A stretch of 64,000 nucleotides of DNA from DATGKG01 sp963851325 (GTDB lineage: Bacteria; Desulfobacterota; Binatia; Binatales; Binataceae), in contig CAWKOR010000002.1 in NCBI GenBank assembly GCA_963851325.1, positions 310,001 to 374,000 of the forward strand. The letters are read 5' to 3'. Below, piece by piece: positions 45,298-53,252 of this stretch. Positions within the stretch are counted from its first letter, which is position 1. Every line of letters begins with the position of its first letter. The translations under genes were made by a program, and so were the position numbers. The notes below the pieces were generated by a model. It searched no databases, was not told where the DNA came from, and saw nothing but the letters and a program-made list of their open reading frames with translations.

Positions 45298-45911
45298 TTG
45301 GGATCGCCGGTCGCCGCTACCTCGACCTCGCCACCCTCGTCGCGCGCGATTTCGGCCAGAGTACGTTTGCTAATCGCCGATCGAGCCGCCTCCAGGGTGA
45401 CATCGCCCTTCCTCGCGAACTCGTCCTTATGCTTGATAAGAAGCCACGATGAGCGGGTCGGGTTTTTTCCGTAGCCGCGCGTGCGCACCAACACCCATGA
45501 GCCTTTGAGCTTGCGGCCACGGAGGGTAAACTTGAGCTCGCCTTTTTCCAGCGCCGCATCGACGTCGGGAACCTCGGGCACCCAGTGGCCGGTGTCCCAA
45601 ATCATTACCGTCCCGCCACCATACTCGCCGGACGGGATGATGCCTTCGAAGTCTGAATACTCGATGGGATGATCCTCGACGCGCACGCCCAGCCGTTTGA
45701 CCGAGGGATCCAGCGACGGTCCCTTGGGCACCGCCCACGAGAGCATCACTCCGTTCCATTCGAGCCGGAAATCGTAGTGTAGCTGCGTCGCGCGATGCTT
45801 CTGGATCACGTATCGCAATGGCTTCGATACGGATTTGCGCGCCGATCCGTTGCCGGAGGGTTCCGATGTAACTTTGAAATTGCGCTTCTTGCGATATTCG
45901 TGAAGAGGCAT
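45294..45911 (-). CDS. LigD-type 3'-phosphoesterase domain protein
   Basis: 205 residues. KHRATQLHYDFRLE with His39, His45 and Asp47, the WAVPKGPS loop, and RVEDHPIEY with His81 form the manganese site of the LigD PE domain, which removes 3'-phosphate or a 3'-ribonucleotide from DNA ends. A basic N-terminal tail (1-30) precedes the domain. In typical LigD this module is fused to ligase and polymerase; here it is a separate gene upstream of the ligase gene. Confidence 0.9.
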   Translation of the reverse strand: MPLHEYRKKRNFKVTSEPSGNGSARKSVSKPLRYVIQKHRATQLHYDFRLEWNGVMLSWAVPKGPSLDPSVKRLGVRVEDHPIEYSDFEGIIPSGEYGGGTVMIWDTGHWVPEVPDVDAALEKGELKFTLRGRKLKGSWVLVRTRGYGKNPTRSSWLLIKHKDEFARKGDVTLEAARSAISKRTLAEIARDEGGEVEVAATGDPK

Positions 45912-46077
45912 CGAATCAAACCGAGGATACGGATTTTCGGCCAGGATCGGGATTCATCGACTCTTTACGGAGTCTAGTTTCGTTTACGAAGGAGCGCCAG
46001 TTGACCCTCGACCGATGCATCGGTTCCGCGCATTGCCGATGCATCGTCGCCCGGCGGCCCGCGGCACGATAGCTTCA

Positions 46078-46437
46078 ATGAGTTTGTTTTTGCGGCGGAA
46101 TAACCGCAATCGCTTTGTTTCCGGCGTTTCCGAGCTAGTGGATCGCTGCCGCCTTCACCCCCAGGCCAGGCTGCCCGAGCCCGGTGGCACGTATTTCGCG
46201 ATGTTCCGATGCATGTGTGAATGTTGTGGCGATAACCCGACCGTCACCCGCGTGTCCGCCATGCTGATGGCCGGCGCGAATCCGTCTTCGATCAGGCTGG
46301 CAGTGTGCCAGAAATGCAGGGAGAGCATACGACGACGCGACTTCGACACGTGGCAACGAATCAGAGCATTGGTGCTGGCGTCTCAGGTTGAGGGCGATCT
46401 TGGGGGCTCGCATTACAGCCGCCAATTGAGTAGTTAG
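46078..46437 (+). CDS. Hypothetical protein with paired CxxC motifs
   Basis: About 119 residues from ATG 46078. CMCECCGDN and CQKCRES (36 residues apart) could bind zinc as a treble-clef-like knuckle. Followed by a basic helical region. Ribosome site weak; an earlier ATG at 46015 is possible. No family recognised. Confidence 0.45.
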   Translation: MSLFLRRNNRNRFVSGVSELVDRCRLHPQARLPEPGGTYFAMFRCMCECCGDNPTVTRVSAMLMAGANPSSIRLAVCQKCRESIRRRDFDTWQRIRALVLASQVEGDLGGSHYSRQLSS

Positions 46438-46464
46438 TCAGTAACGGATACTAACTCTCAGCTT

Positions 46465-46698
46465 ATGACGGTGGACGAAGTGACTAACTTGCTTCATTGC
46501 CATCGAATTACCGTCTTGCGCCTGATTAGGCGCGGAGCCCTTCACATCAAGATGATTGGCCGTGCGATGCGATTTGGGCGTGCCGAAGTGGCCGCCCTGA
46601 ACAACCGGAGGATTGCCGTTTATCCTCATCTCACAATCGTTTCGAGCGCCGCAGCCGTCAACCGGTCTCTTGAGGCGGTCATCCCAATTCGACCCTGA
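46465..46698 (+). CDS. Excisionase-type helix-turn-helix protein
   Basis: 77 residues. MTVDEVTNLLHCHRITVLRL and GRAMRFGRAEVAALNN follow the MerR-like winged helix of the excisionase/HTH_17 family almost exactly: first helix, turn, recognition helix, wing and a final helix. Proteins like this serve in phage or island excision or in small regulatory circuits. No integrase is in the window. Ribosome site weak. Confidence 0.65.
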   Translation: MTVDEVTNLLHCHRITVLRLIRRGALHIKMIGRAMRFGRAEVAALNNRRIAVYPHLTIVSSAAAVNRSLEAVIPIRP

Positions 46699-46726
46699 TT
46701 GTCAAAATAGTGTTCCGACAGCGTGT

Positions 46727-47092
46727 CTATCGCGAAGCTTTTTTGCCGATCTTCGGATAGCCGCTGGTCCGCGCGACGAGGCCGCTCAGCGTTTTCAGCT
46801 CTTGCGCAATGGCTCTGAGCGCTCGCGATGAGCGCAGCAATCCGTCGGAGAGTGGCTGTTCGAAGACTCCCTCGGTCGCGACCATCCCTAATTCCCTGGA
46901 ATTTTGATCGATTGCGCGTTGGACCACCGCGATCTGATGCAGCACTGCCTTGCGGTCGTATTCGAACCATTTGCGTTCGAATTTCGAGCTGATATCGAAT
47001 CGGGAATGCTTGCCAGTTTCCGTCGGTTTGGATCTGACAAGTTCGGTCTCGGAACTACGAGGGCCTGGAGGTTTTCTGGTTTTGCGTGCCAT
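46727..47092 (-). CDS. Hypothetical charged protein
   Basis: 121 residues from ATG 47092. A basic, Pro-rich start (ARKTRKPPGPRSSETE), then FERKWFEYDRKAVLHQIAVVQ and LLRSSRALRAIAQELKTL, a helical region. No ribosome site is obvious, and a second frame overlaps on the same strand, so coding is likely but not certain. Nothing recognised. Confidence 0.45.
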   Translation of the reverse strand: MARKTRKPPGPRSSETELVRSKPTETGKHSRFDISSKFERKWFEYDRKAVLHQIAVVQRAIDQNSRELGMVATEGVFEQPLSDGLLRSSRALRAIAQELKTLSGLVARTSGYPKIGKKASR

Positions 47093-47630
47093 CACCGCTG
47101 TAGCAGAGTTAGTACCAACCCTGCAGCGACGGAATCGCCAGATTCTATAAGGGTTTTCCCGATCGCTACATCACCTTTTACAACCTCTTTTCGTTGTGCC
47201 TCGAAAAACTTGTGGCTGGTGCGTCAAAATCTTGGCAATCCATACCGCGGACAGCTTGTCGAAAATCCATCTCCCACTTCCTTCATTTCAATTCAAGTTT
47301 CAGCTTCTATCAACCTGGCCACTCTGCCGACCTATTTGCGATCACGCTTCAGTCGGTTCGCTCCGGGTCCGGAGTCATTTCAACCGGACCATCTAGACTC
47401 TTTGCCTATGCGATTTCGACGCTTTGTCGGCTGCTATCTTCGTCTCAGTGAGCGTAGTTTCGCTACCCGACTTGGTTCGGTCGTGCTACCGTTCGGGCAT
47501 AGTGACTATGAGCTAGTTGACATCAAGACAACTGTCCGAAGATACAGTTGGAGGCTGGCAATTACGCAAACGGGCTATCGGGGAATCTCGCGACAATACT
47601 AATCCCAAACCACGGGCGCCGAGACCTATC
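47093..47630 (+). promoter_or_regulatory. Upstream region of the MEDS activator with a TTGACA promoter element
   Basis: 538 bases without a credible gene, of lower GC than average. TTGACA at 47517-47522 is a perfect -35; GATACA (47541-47546) at 18-base spacing is a weak -10. Its first three bases (TTG) could be mistaken for a start codon of the downstream gene. No other structure was recognised. Confidence 0.35.
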
Positions 47631-49379
47631 ATGGATGAGTCCGCGAGGAGAACTGGAATCAATGTTGTGGGCAATCTGCAGTGGGGTTCCCACTTCTGCC
47701 ACTTTTACAACACGAACTCAGATCTCCTCGATACTTTGGTTCCCTATTTCAAGGCGGGACTGCAAAGCAACGAACTCTGCGTGTGGGTGATCTCTCAGCC
47801 GCTGGATGAGCAGACTATCAATGATGCGATGCGAGACGCTCTTTCAGGGTATGACCGGTACCTCGCTGAACGACGCATCGAAATATTTTCGGACCACGAA
47901 TGGTACGGCAGTAACGGCGTTCTGGATCTGAAGCGCGCATCTATCGGTCTGGAAAAGAAGATCAACCAGGCATTGTCCAATGGATTCGACGGCGTCCGAG
48001 TAACCGGCAACGCTGTTTGGCTCCAGGAAAACAACTGGAACGACTTCGCCGAATATGAGAGGGCGCTCAACCTATCGATCGTCCATCGGCGCGTGATGTG
48101 CCTGTGCAGCTACCCGATGCAGGTCTGTGGAGCCGCCGAAGTCCTCGAGGTGGCGAACACACATCAGTTTGCGATAGCGCGGCGCAGCGGCATTTGGGAG
48201 GTGGTCAAACACCCCGAGCTCAAGCAGGCGAAGTCGGAGATAAAGCAGCTAAATGACGAACTGGCGCAGTGCGTCACTGAGCGGACTCGCGAACTGACTG
48301 AGGCCAACCCGCAACTGAGTCGCGCACTGGAAGAGATCGACAAACTGCGGCAGCACGTGGAGTTGGAGAACGCCGATCTGCGTGAGGAGGTCCGGCAGGC
48401 CTCGGGCTGTAGCGAGATCCTCGGCAACGGCGACACCATAAGACGCGTGCTCGAGCAGGTCGAGATGGTCGCTCCCACCGACGCGACGGTATTGGTTCTC
48501 GGTGAGACCGGGGTAGGTAAGGAACTGATTGCCCGCGCCATTCACGAACGCAGCCCCCGATGCGAGCGGCGCTTCGCGAAGGTCAATTGCACGGCGATTC
48601 CTCACGAGCTATTTGAAAGCGAGTTTTTTGGCCACGTGAGGGGCGCCTTCACCGGGGCGACCCGGGACCGGATGGGGCACTTTCAGGTCGCCGACGGCGG
48701 CACCCTGTTTCTGGACGAAATCATCGATTTGCCGCCGGAAATGCAACCTAAGTTGCTGCGCGTCCTGCAGGGCGGCGAGTTCGAGCGGGTCGGCGACGAC
48801 AGCCTGCGGCGCGCCGACGTGCGCATCATCACCGCCAGCAATCGAGACCTTAGACAAGCGGTTCGCGAAGGTCGGTTTCGCGAAGACCTCTACTATCGCC
48901 TCAGCGTGTTCCCGATCGAGGTGCCGCCGTTGCGGGACCGCAAGGAGGACATTCCCCTTCTGGCAAGGTATTTCTTTGAATCGGCATGCAGAAGCTTCGA
49001 TCGGGCGGGTTTGGTCTTGACCGATAAGCAACTGCAACAGCTGCTCAAGTACGATTGGCCGGGGAACGTTCGCGAGCTTCAAAATGCGATCGATCGCGCC
49101 GTGATCGGAGCGCGCGACGGATCGTTCGACTTCGATCTGCCGGACGGCGCCAAAGCCCGCAATGATGCTGAGGCCGCGCCTGAAACCATGTCGGATTCAA
49201 AATCGAGGGTCCTCTCCGCAGAGGAAATGAAGCTCCGCGAACGAGATAACCTCGCCCTCGCGTTACGGCAGAGCGGAGGCAGAATCTATGGTCCCGGCGG
49301 CGCGGCCGAGCTGCTCGGGATGAAGCCTACTACACTTAGCGCGCGCATCATCAAGCTGGGGCTCAAGAAGTTTTCTTAG
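47631..49379 (+). CDS. MEDS-domain sigma-54-dependent activator
   Basis: 582 residues from ATG 47631. An N-terminal MEDS (methanogen/methylotroph DcmR sensory) domain (about 10-190) with HFCHFYNTNSDLLDTLVPYF and GVRVTGNAVW; a coiled coil (195-255); an AAA+ sigma-54 activation domain (about 260-490) with Walker A GETGVGKE (291-298) and GAFTGA (338-343); and a C-terminal Fis-like helix-turn-helix. MEDS domains usually sit in DcmR-type regulators of chlorinated C1 metabolism or in histidine kinases; fusion to a sigma-54 activator is less common. It lies upstream of an O-methyltransferase gene in the same direction. Confidence 0.9.
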   Translation: MDESARRTGINVVGNLQWGSHFCHFYNTNSDLLDTLVPYFKAGLQSNELCVWVISQPLDEQTINDAMRDALSGYDRYLAERRIEIFSDHEWYGSNGVLDLKRASIGLEKKINQALSNGFDGVRVTGNAVWLQENNWNDFAEYERALNLSIVHRRVMCLCSYPMQVCGAAEVLEVANTHQFAIARRSGIWEVVKHPELKQAKSEIKQLNDELAQCVTERTRELTEANPQLSRALEEIDKLRQHVELENADLREEVRQASGCSEILGNGDTIRRVLEQVEMVAPTDATVLVLGETGVGKELIARAIHERSPRCERRFAKVNCTAIPHELFESEFFGHVRGAFTGATRDRMGHFQVADGGTLFLDEIIDLPPEMQPKLLRVLQGGEFERVGDDSLRRADVRIITASNRDLRQAVREGRFREDLYYRLSVFPIEVPPLRDRKEDIPLLARYFFESACRSFDRAGLVLTDKQLQQLLKYDWPGNVRELQNAIDRAVIGARDGSFDFDLPDGAKARNDAEAAPETMSDSKSRVLSAEEMKLRERDNLALALRQSGGRIYGPGGAAELLGMKPTTLSARIIKLGLKKFS

Positions 49380-49430
49380 CACGCGCCAGCCACTTCTCGC
49401 CGTTTCTGGAAAAATTATCGCTTGCTCGCG

Positions 49431-49446
49431 AACCCCTGAGGGGTTT
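49431..49446 (+). terminator. Hairpin after the MEDS activator gene
   Basis: AACCCC (49431-49436), loop TGA, GGGGTT (49440-49445) followed by TCGTCCTT, 51 bases after the stop. A short but symmetrical terminator candidate. Confidence 0.5.
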
Positions 49447-49585
49447 CGTCCTTGGTGGCGACCGCGCGACGCGCTATAGGCTTGCCTTGAAACGCTGTTA
49501 CGGCCCAACCCTCGAATCAACCGGAAGGAAGGTGCTGCCATGGCAATGCAAGCGCAGGAAGTTGCCCTCGGGAGTTCGGATCGGA

Positions 49586-50560
49586 ATGGAGCTGCTGTGG
49601 GGTGGATGGGGTCCGTCAGCGACCGCCGCCGCGATGGACCTCGATGTCTTCACCGCGATCGCGGCGGGCAAGACCACCGCAAGCGAGATCGCGCGGGAGG
49701 CATCTGCCAACGAAGCCATGATGCGACGCCTTCTCGATGCGATGGTGGCGCTCAAACTTCTGACTCGCAAAGGTGATCGGTACGCGCTCACTCGTGCAGC
49801 GGCAACTTTCCTGGTGCGCGGCAGCGACCTTTACATGGAAAACGCCGGTCGGCTGGCGTTGGGTCAGATGATGGGATGGTCGCAGTTGGCCAACGTGGTC
49901 AGAACCGGCGCGCCGGTTTCGCCTCCCACCGGGCCTGAAGGAATGGGCCAGTTCTTCGCGATGCTGGTGAAGGCGATCTTCCCTGCCAACTACGTCGCGG
50001 CCAGGGAAGCCGTCGCCGCGATTCCGCGCAGCGTCCGCGCGCGCATCAACCATGTCCTTGATGTGGCTGCCGGCGCCGCAGCCTGGTCGATTCCATTCGC
50101 GCAAGCCAACCGTGGCGCGAAGGTCACCGTCGTCGATACGCCTCAGGTCACGCCCATCACCCGCGAGTACGCCGCGAAGTTTGCTGTCGCCGAGCAGTAT
50201 GACTATCTCGAGGGAGATCTTCACGAGCTGGACTTCGGCAAAAGGCGCTACGACCTCGTGACGTTGGGCCACATTATTCATGGCGAAGGGCGCGACGCGG
50301 GGCAACGACTTATCCGACGATGCGCCGAGGCCTTACGCGATCGCGGCATGCTTCTCATCGGCGAGTTCATCCCTAACGACGACCGCACCGGACCTCCCCT
50401 GTCGATGCTGTTTGGCCTCAATATGCTGTTGTATACCCCGGTCGGTGACGTCTTCACGATGAAAGAATATCGCGGGTGGCTCAAAGATGCCGGGTTCAAA
50501 ACCGTAAGAGCAGTACGGACGCCGGCTGCCCCGTCACCTCTGATCCTGGCGACGAAGTGA
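49586..50560 (+). CDS. SAM-dependent methyltransferase, acetylserotonin O-methyltransferase-like; 5' end probably frameshifted
   Basis: 324 residues from the internal ATG 49586. Winged-helix dimerisation domain (about 1-85: MELLWGGWGPSATAAAMDLD, MMRRLLDAMVALKLL), then a class I SAM-binding domain with INHVLDVAAGAAAWSIPFA, DLVTLGHIIHGEG and LLIGEFIPNDD. O-methylation of a small hydroxylated aromatic or carotenoid-like compound is expected. The best start signal (GGAAGG plus ATG 49540) is in another frame; removing one C of the CCC at 49565-49567 would join it to this frame as MAMQAQEV-A-SGVRIGMELL. TTG 49487 would also extend it. Confidence 0.8.
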   Translation: MELLWGGWGPSATAAAMDLDVFTAIAAGKTTASEIAREASANEAMMRRLLDAMVALKLLTRKGDRYALTRAAATFLVRGSDLYMENAGRLALGQMMGWSQLANVVRTGAPVSPPTGPEGMGQFFAMLVKAIFPANYVAAREAVAAIPRSVRARINHVLDVAAGAAAWSIPFAQANRGAKVTVVDTPQVTPITREYAAKFAVAEQYDYLEGDLHELDFGKRRYDLVTLGHIIHGEGRDAGQRLIRRCAEALRDRGMLLIGEFIPNDDRTGPPLSMLFGLNMLLYTPVGDVFTMKEYRGWLKDAGFKTVRAVRTPAAPSPLILATK

Positions 50561-50569
50561 CTGGCCTTC

Positions 50570-50598
50570 GCGAGCCCACGTGTAGACCGAGGGCTCGC
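50570..50598 (+). terminator. Hairpin after the methyltransferase gene
   Basis: GCGAGCCC (50570-50577) and GGGCTCGC (50591-50598) make an 8-bp stem, loop of 13, ten bases after the stop. It separates the gene from the kdp region. From 50599 to 50806 no gene is seen. Confidence 0.5.
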
Positions 50599-50806
50599 CC
50601 ACTTGCGCTGTATCCGAACGCATCAGCCGCCGGAGGCGCGCTGGCGCGATAGGTTTACGCGGCAATTACTACGCGCGCTCGCTCATGCTGTGGCGACGAC
50701 CTACCGGTCGGCCTAACCTTTGCGTAATGCAGGGTCGCGCGGCATGCAGAATGAAACCTCACGCCATTTCCTTATGAAAAACCAGCTTAAAATCATGCTT
50801 TTTCGA

Positions 50807-50822
50807 TGGCACATCGGATGCT
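50807..50822 (+). promoter_or_regulatory. Predicted sigma-54 (-24/-12) promoter of the kdp locus
   Basis: TGGCAC at 50807-50812 and TGC at 50819-50821 place the invariant GG and GC exactly 10 bases apart, as required for RpoN promoters (consensus TGGCACG-N4-TTGCA), and the next base is T. Transcription would begin near 50833, about 32 bases before the 112-residue gene, and read on into kdpF, A, B and C. An NtrC-class activator is encoded at the end of the same run. Activator sites should lie within 50600-50780 but none was defined. Confidence 0.65.
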
Positions 50823-50864
50823 CTCCAGACCATGAGACGGTCGCGCGTCGAGGAGAGCAAACGG

Positions 50865-51203
50865 ATGAAGGTCAACCGGAACAATGTACTTCGTCACAAC
50901 TTTGCGATCTGGGTCATGGGCCGGAAGCCGGGATGGTTCAAACCCCAGCGTTATATGTATCGCTGCCTGCGCTGCAAATGGGCCTTCATGGTGAATGATG
51001 AGCACAGCGGATCCGTGCGCGCGACAACCGACACTGCGGGCGAGTTGACCGCGGCCGAGGAGCAGCGCCGCCTCGCCAGCTTCGTCGAGGGACCGTGCCC
51101 GGGTTACCAGGCGTCAAGCCCGGCTGTTGAGCATTCGAACGTAGTTGCGCTGCGGCGCGAGAATCGACCAGCGAAGGCGGCGCGCCATACGCGCGCGATG
51201 TAG
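50865..51203 (+). CDS. Hypothetical CxxC protein, first gene of the kdp run
   Basis: 112 residues from ATG 50865 (GAGGAG 9 bases upstream). HNFAIWVMGRKPGWFKPQRY, then YRCLRCKWAFMVND with a single Cys-x-x-Cys, then an acidic helix and GPCPGYQ. The paired Cys plus the later Cys could hold a metal. It lies between the sigma-54 promoter and kdpF, in the same direction, ending 9 bases before the next small gene. Not recognised; a role in potassium uptake is inference from position only. Confidence 0.6.
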   Translation: MKVNRNNVLRHNFAIWVMGRKPGWFKPQRYMYRCLRCKWAFMVNDEHSGSVRATTDTAGELTAAEEQRRLASFVEGPCPGYQASSPAVEHSNVVALRRENRPAKAARHTRAM

Positions 51204-51212
51204 AGAGGCAAC

Positions 51213-51296
51213 ATGTTGGACATTATCTGTATATCGGCCACGGTTATCTTTTTCCTGGTAGCACTGGCCTACGTCAAAGGATGCGAACAGCTATGA
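51213..51296 (+). CDS. 27-residue membrane peptide preceding kdpF
   Basis: MLDIICISATVIFFLVALAY then VKGCEQL. One hydrophobic helix with a short basic/acidic tail. AGAGAGG lies 5-6 bases upstream, and its stop overlaps the kdpF start (ATGA). Similar tiny frames ending in a Cys-Glu/Asp-x-Leu tail occur before kdpF in other bacteria (recollection). It could be an extra Kdp accessory peptide. Confidence 0.65.
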   Translation: MLDIICISATVIFFLVALAYVKGCEQL

Positions 51297-51385
51297 GCAT
51301 GTGGGAATTGATTATGGGCGCCGTAATGGCGACCGGACTGACTGCCTATCTTGTCTACGCGTTACTGCGCCCCGAGAAGTTCTAG
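51293..51385 (+). CDS. kdpF: KdpF, small subunit of the potassium-importing ATPase
   Basis: 30 residues: a single helix ending in AYLVYALLRPEKF, which matches the KdpF tail (GYLVYALxxAExF) closely. KdpF stabilises the KdpABC complex in the membrane. Its ATG overlaps the stop of the preceding 27-residue frame. It is 38 bases upstream of kdpA, the usual order. Confidence 0.85.
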   Translation: MSMWELIMGAVMATGLTAYLVYALLRPEKF

Positions 51386-51423
51386 CTCTCGGTCGGCAAG
51401 CTCAACTTTAAAGGCCAACACTA

Positions 51424-53148
51424 ATGTCGAATGCAATTGTCCAGGTCGGACTGTTCTTTATCGTCGTCACGCTGCTCAGCGTACCGCTCGGTTTGTACAT
51501 GGCGCGGGTGTTCAACGATGAGAAGACATTCCTCGATCCGGTCCTACGACCGGTAGAGCGACTGATTTACAGGTTCTGCGGTATCCATCCCGCCACCGAA
51601 ATGACGTGGTTTGAATATGCGATAGCGACGCTGCTGTTCGCGTTGGTGGGAATGATCGTGCTGTATGCGATCGAACGGCTACAGCAGATCCTGCCCTTCA
51701 ATCCGCAGGGGTTGGGAGCGGTTCCGGCCGATCTGTCATTCAATACCGCAGCCAGCTTCACCAGCAACACCAACTGGCAGGCTTATGGTGGCGAATCGAC
51801 CATGAGCTACTTCACCCAGATGGCGGGGCTGGCGTTCCACAACTTTGTTTCCGCCGCAGCAGGCATCGCGGTCGGCATCGCGGTAATCCGCGGCTTTGTG
51901 CGCAGGAGCGCCAAGACGCTGGGCAACTTCTGGTTCGATATGACTCGCGCGACGTTGTGGGTGCTGCTGCCGATCAGCATCGTGTTCGCCTTGGTGCTGG
52001 TATGGCAGGGGGTGCCGCAGAACCTCAGCGCCTATACTCACGCCAAGACTCTGGAAGGCGCCGAGCAGGTAATCGCGCAAGGGCCGGTGGCGTCGCAGGA
52101 GATCATCAAAGAGCTGGGAACTAATGGCGGCGGCTTCTTCAATTCCAACTCATCGCATCCGTATGAGAATCCTACCCCGCTCACTGACTTGATTGAGTTG
52201 GTCGCAATCTTCGCGATCGGTGCGGCGCTGACTCATACTTTCGGCAAAATGGCCGGTGATCGCCGCCAGGGATGGGCGCTGCTGGCTGCGATGTGGATCA
52301 TGTTTTTCATGGGAGTGACGCCCGCAATTTGGTCCGAGCAGCGCGGCAACGTTCAATTCGCCGCAATGGGACTCAATCAGCACCATACCGCCACCCAGTC
52401 CGGCGGCAACATGGAGGGCAAGGAAGTCCGCTATGGCATCGTCGATTCCGCGCTGTGGGCGACGGTGACCACCGACACTTCATGCGGCGCGGTCAACTCC
52501 ATGCACGATAGCTATACCCCACTGGGCGGCCTGGTTCCGCTGGTCAACATGCAGATCGGCGAAATCATCTTTGGGGGCGTCGGCTGCGGACTGTACGGGA
52601 TGTTGGTGATGGCGGTGCTCGCGGTCTTCATCGCGGGACTAATGGTGGGCCGGACGCCTGAATACCTCGGCAAGAAGATCGAGGCTCGCGAGATGAAACT
52701 CGCGATGCTGTTCATCCTGATTTTTCCGGCAGTCATCCTGCTGCCGACCGGGGTTGCAGTAGTAAGCAAAGCCGGCCTGGCGGGCATCGCCAATCCGGGA
52801 CCGCATGGCTTGTCCGAGATTCTCTACGCCTATACGCAGGGAGCGGCGAACAACGGGTCAGCGTTCGGCGGACTCAGCGCCAATTCTCCCTTCTACAACT
52901 TTACTCTGGGCTTCGTGATGCTGTCCGGACGCTTCCTGATGAAAGTGCCGATCCTCGCGCTGGCGGGCTCGCTTGCGGCCAAGCGGACCGTACCTTCGAG
53001 CGCAGGAACCTTCCCGACCGATGGACCGATCTTCGTGATCCTTTTGGTCGGTGTAATCCTCATCGTCGCGGCCTTGACCTTCTTCCCGGTCGATGCGCTG
53101 GGACCGATCGTCGAGCACTTCTCAATGACACACAAGATTCTTTACTAA
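51424..53148 (+). CDS. kdpA: KdpA, potassium-binding channel-like subunit
   Basis: 574 residues, about ten membrane helices. Selectivity-loop segments are typical: SFTSNTNWQAYGGE, GTNGGGFFNSNSSHPYENPTP, TTDTSCGAVNSMHDSYTPLGG, and GAANNGSAFGG. It binds extracellular K+ with micromolar affinity and passes it to KdpB. ATG 51424. The four filter motifs look intact, so the protein should be functional. Confidence 0.97.
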   Translation: MSNAIVQVGLFFIVVTLLSVPLGLYMARVFNDEKTFLDPVLRPVERLIYRFCGIHPATEMTWFEYAIATLLFALVGMIVLYAIERLQQILPFNPQGLGAVPADLSFNTAASFTSNTNWQAYGGESTMSYFTQMAGLAFHNFVSAAAGIAVGIAVIRGFVRRSAKTLGNFWFDMTRATLWVLLPISIVFALVLVWQGVPQNLSAYTHAKTLEGAEQVIAQGPVASQEIIKELGTNGGGFFNSNSSHPYENPTPLTDLIELVAIFAIGAALTHTFGKMAGDRRQGWALLAAMWIMFFMGVTPAIWSEQRGNVQFAAMGLNQHHTATQSGGNMEGKEVRYGIVDSALWATVTTDTSCGAVNSMHDSYTPLGGLVPLVNMQIGEIIFGGVGCGLYGMLVMAVLAVFIAGLMVGRTPEYLGKKIEAREMKLAMLFILIFPAVILLPTGVAVVSKAGLAGIANPGPHGLSEILYAYTQGAANNGSAFGGLSANSPFYNFTLGFVMLSGRFLMKVPILALAGSLAAKRTVPSSAGTFPTDGPIFVILLVGVILIVAALTFFPVDALGPIVEHFSMTHKILY

Positions 53149-53252
53149 GGGAAAATGCAGCCAGCACGATTTGGAATTCGAGACGCGAAGCGGGCGCAGC
53201 CGCGCCCAGGCGCCCCGAGGCGGAGCGCAGCGTAGCCCGAGGGAATATTAAA

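Noticed and set aside
46904..47602. A 232-codon plus-strand frame crossing the 46727-47092 gene and the intergenic region
   Set aside because: Its product is Ser/Phe/Arg-rich without pattern, crosses a promoter-like region and overlaps two better-supported genes.
47517..47630. A 38-codon N-terminal extension of the MEDS activator starting at TTG 47517
   Set aside because: The TTG is the first half of a TTGACA -35 box, and the MEDS domain begins after ATG 47631.
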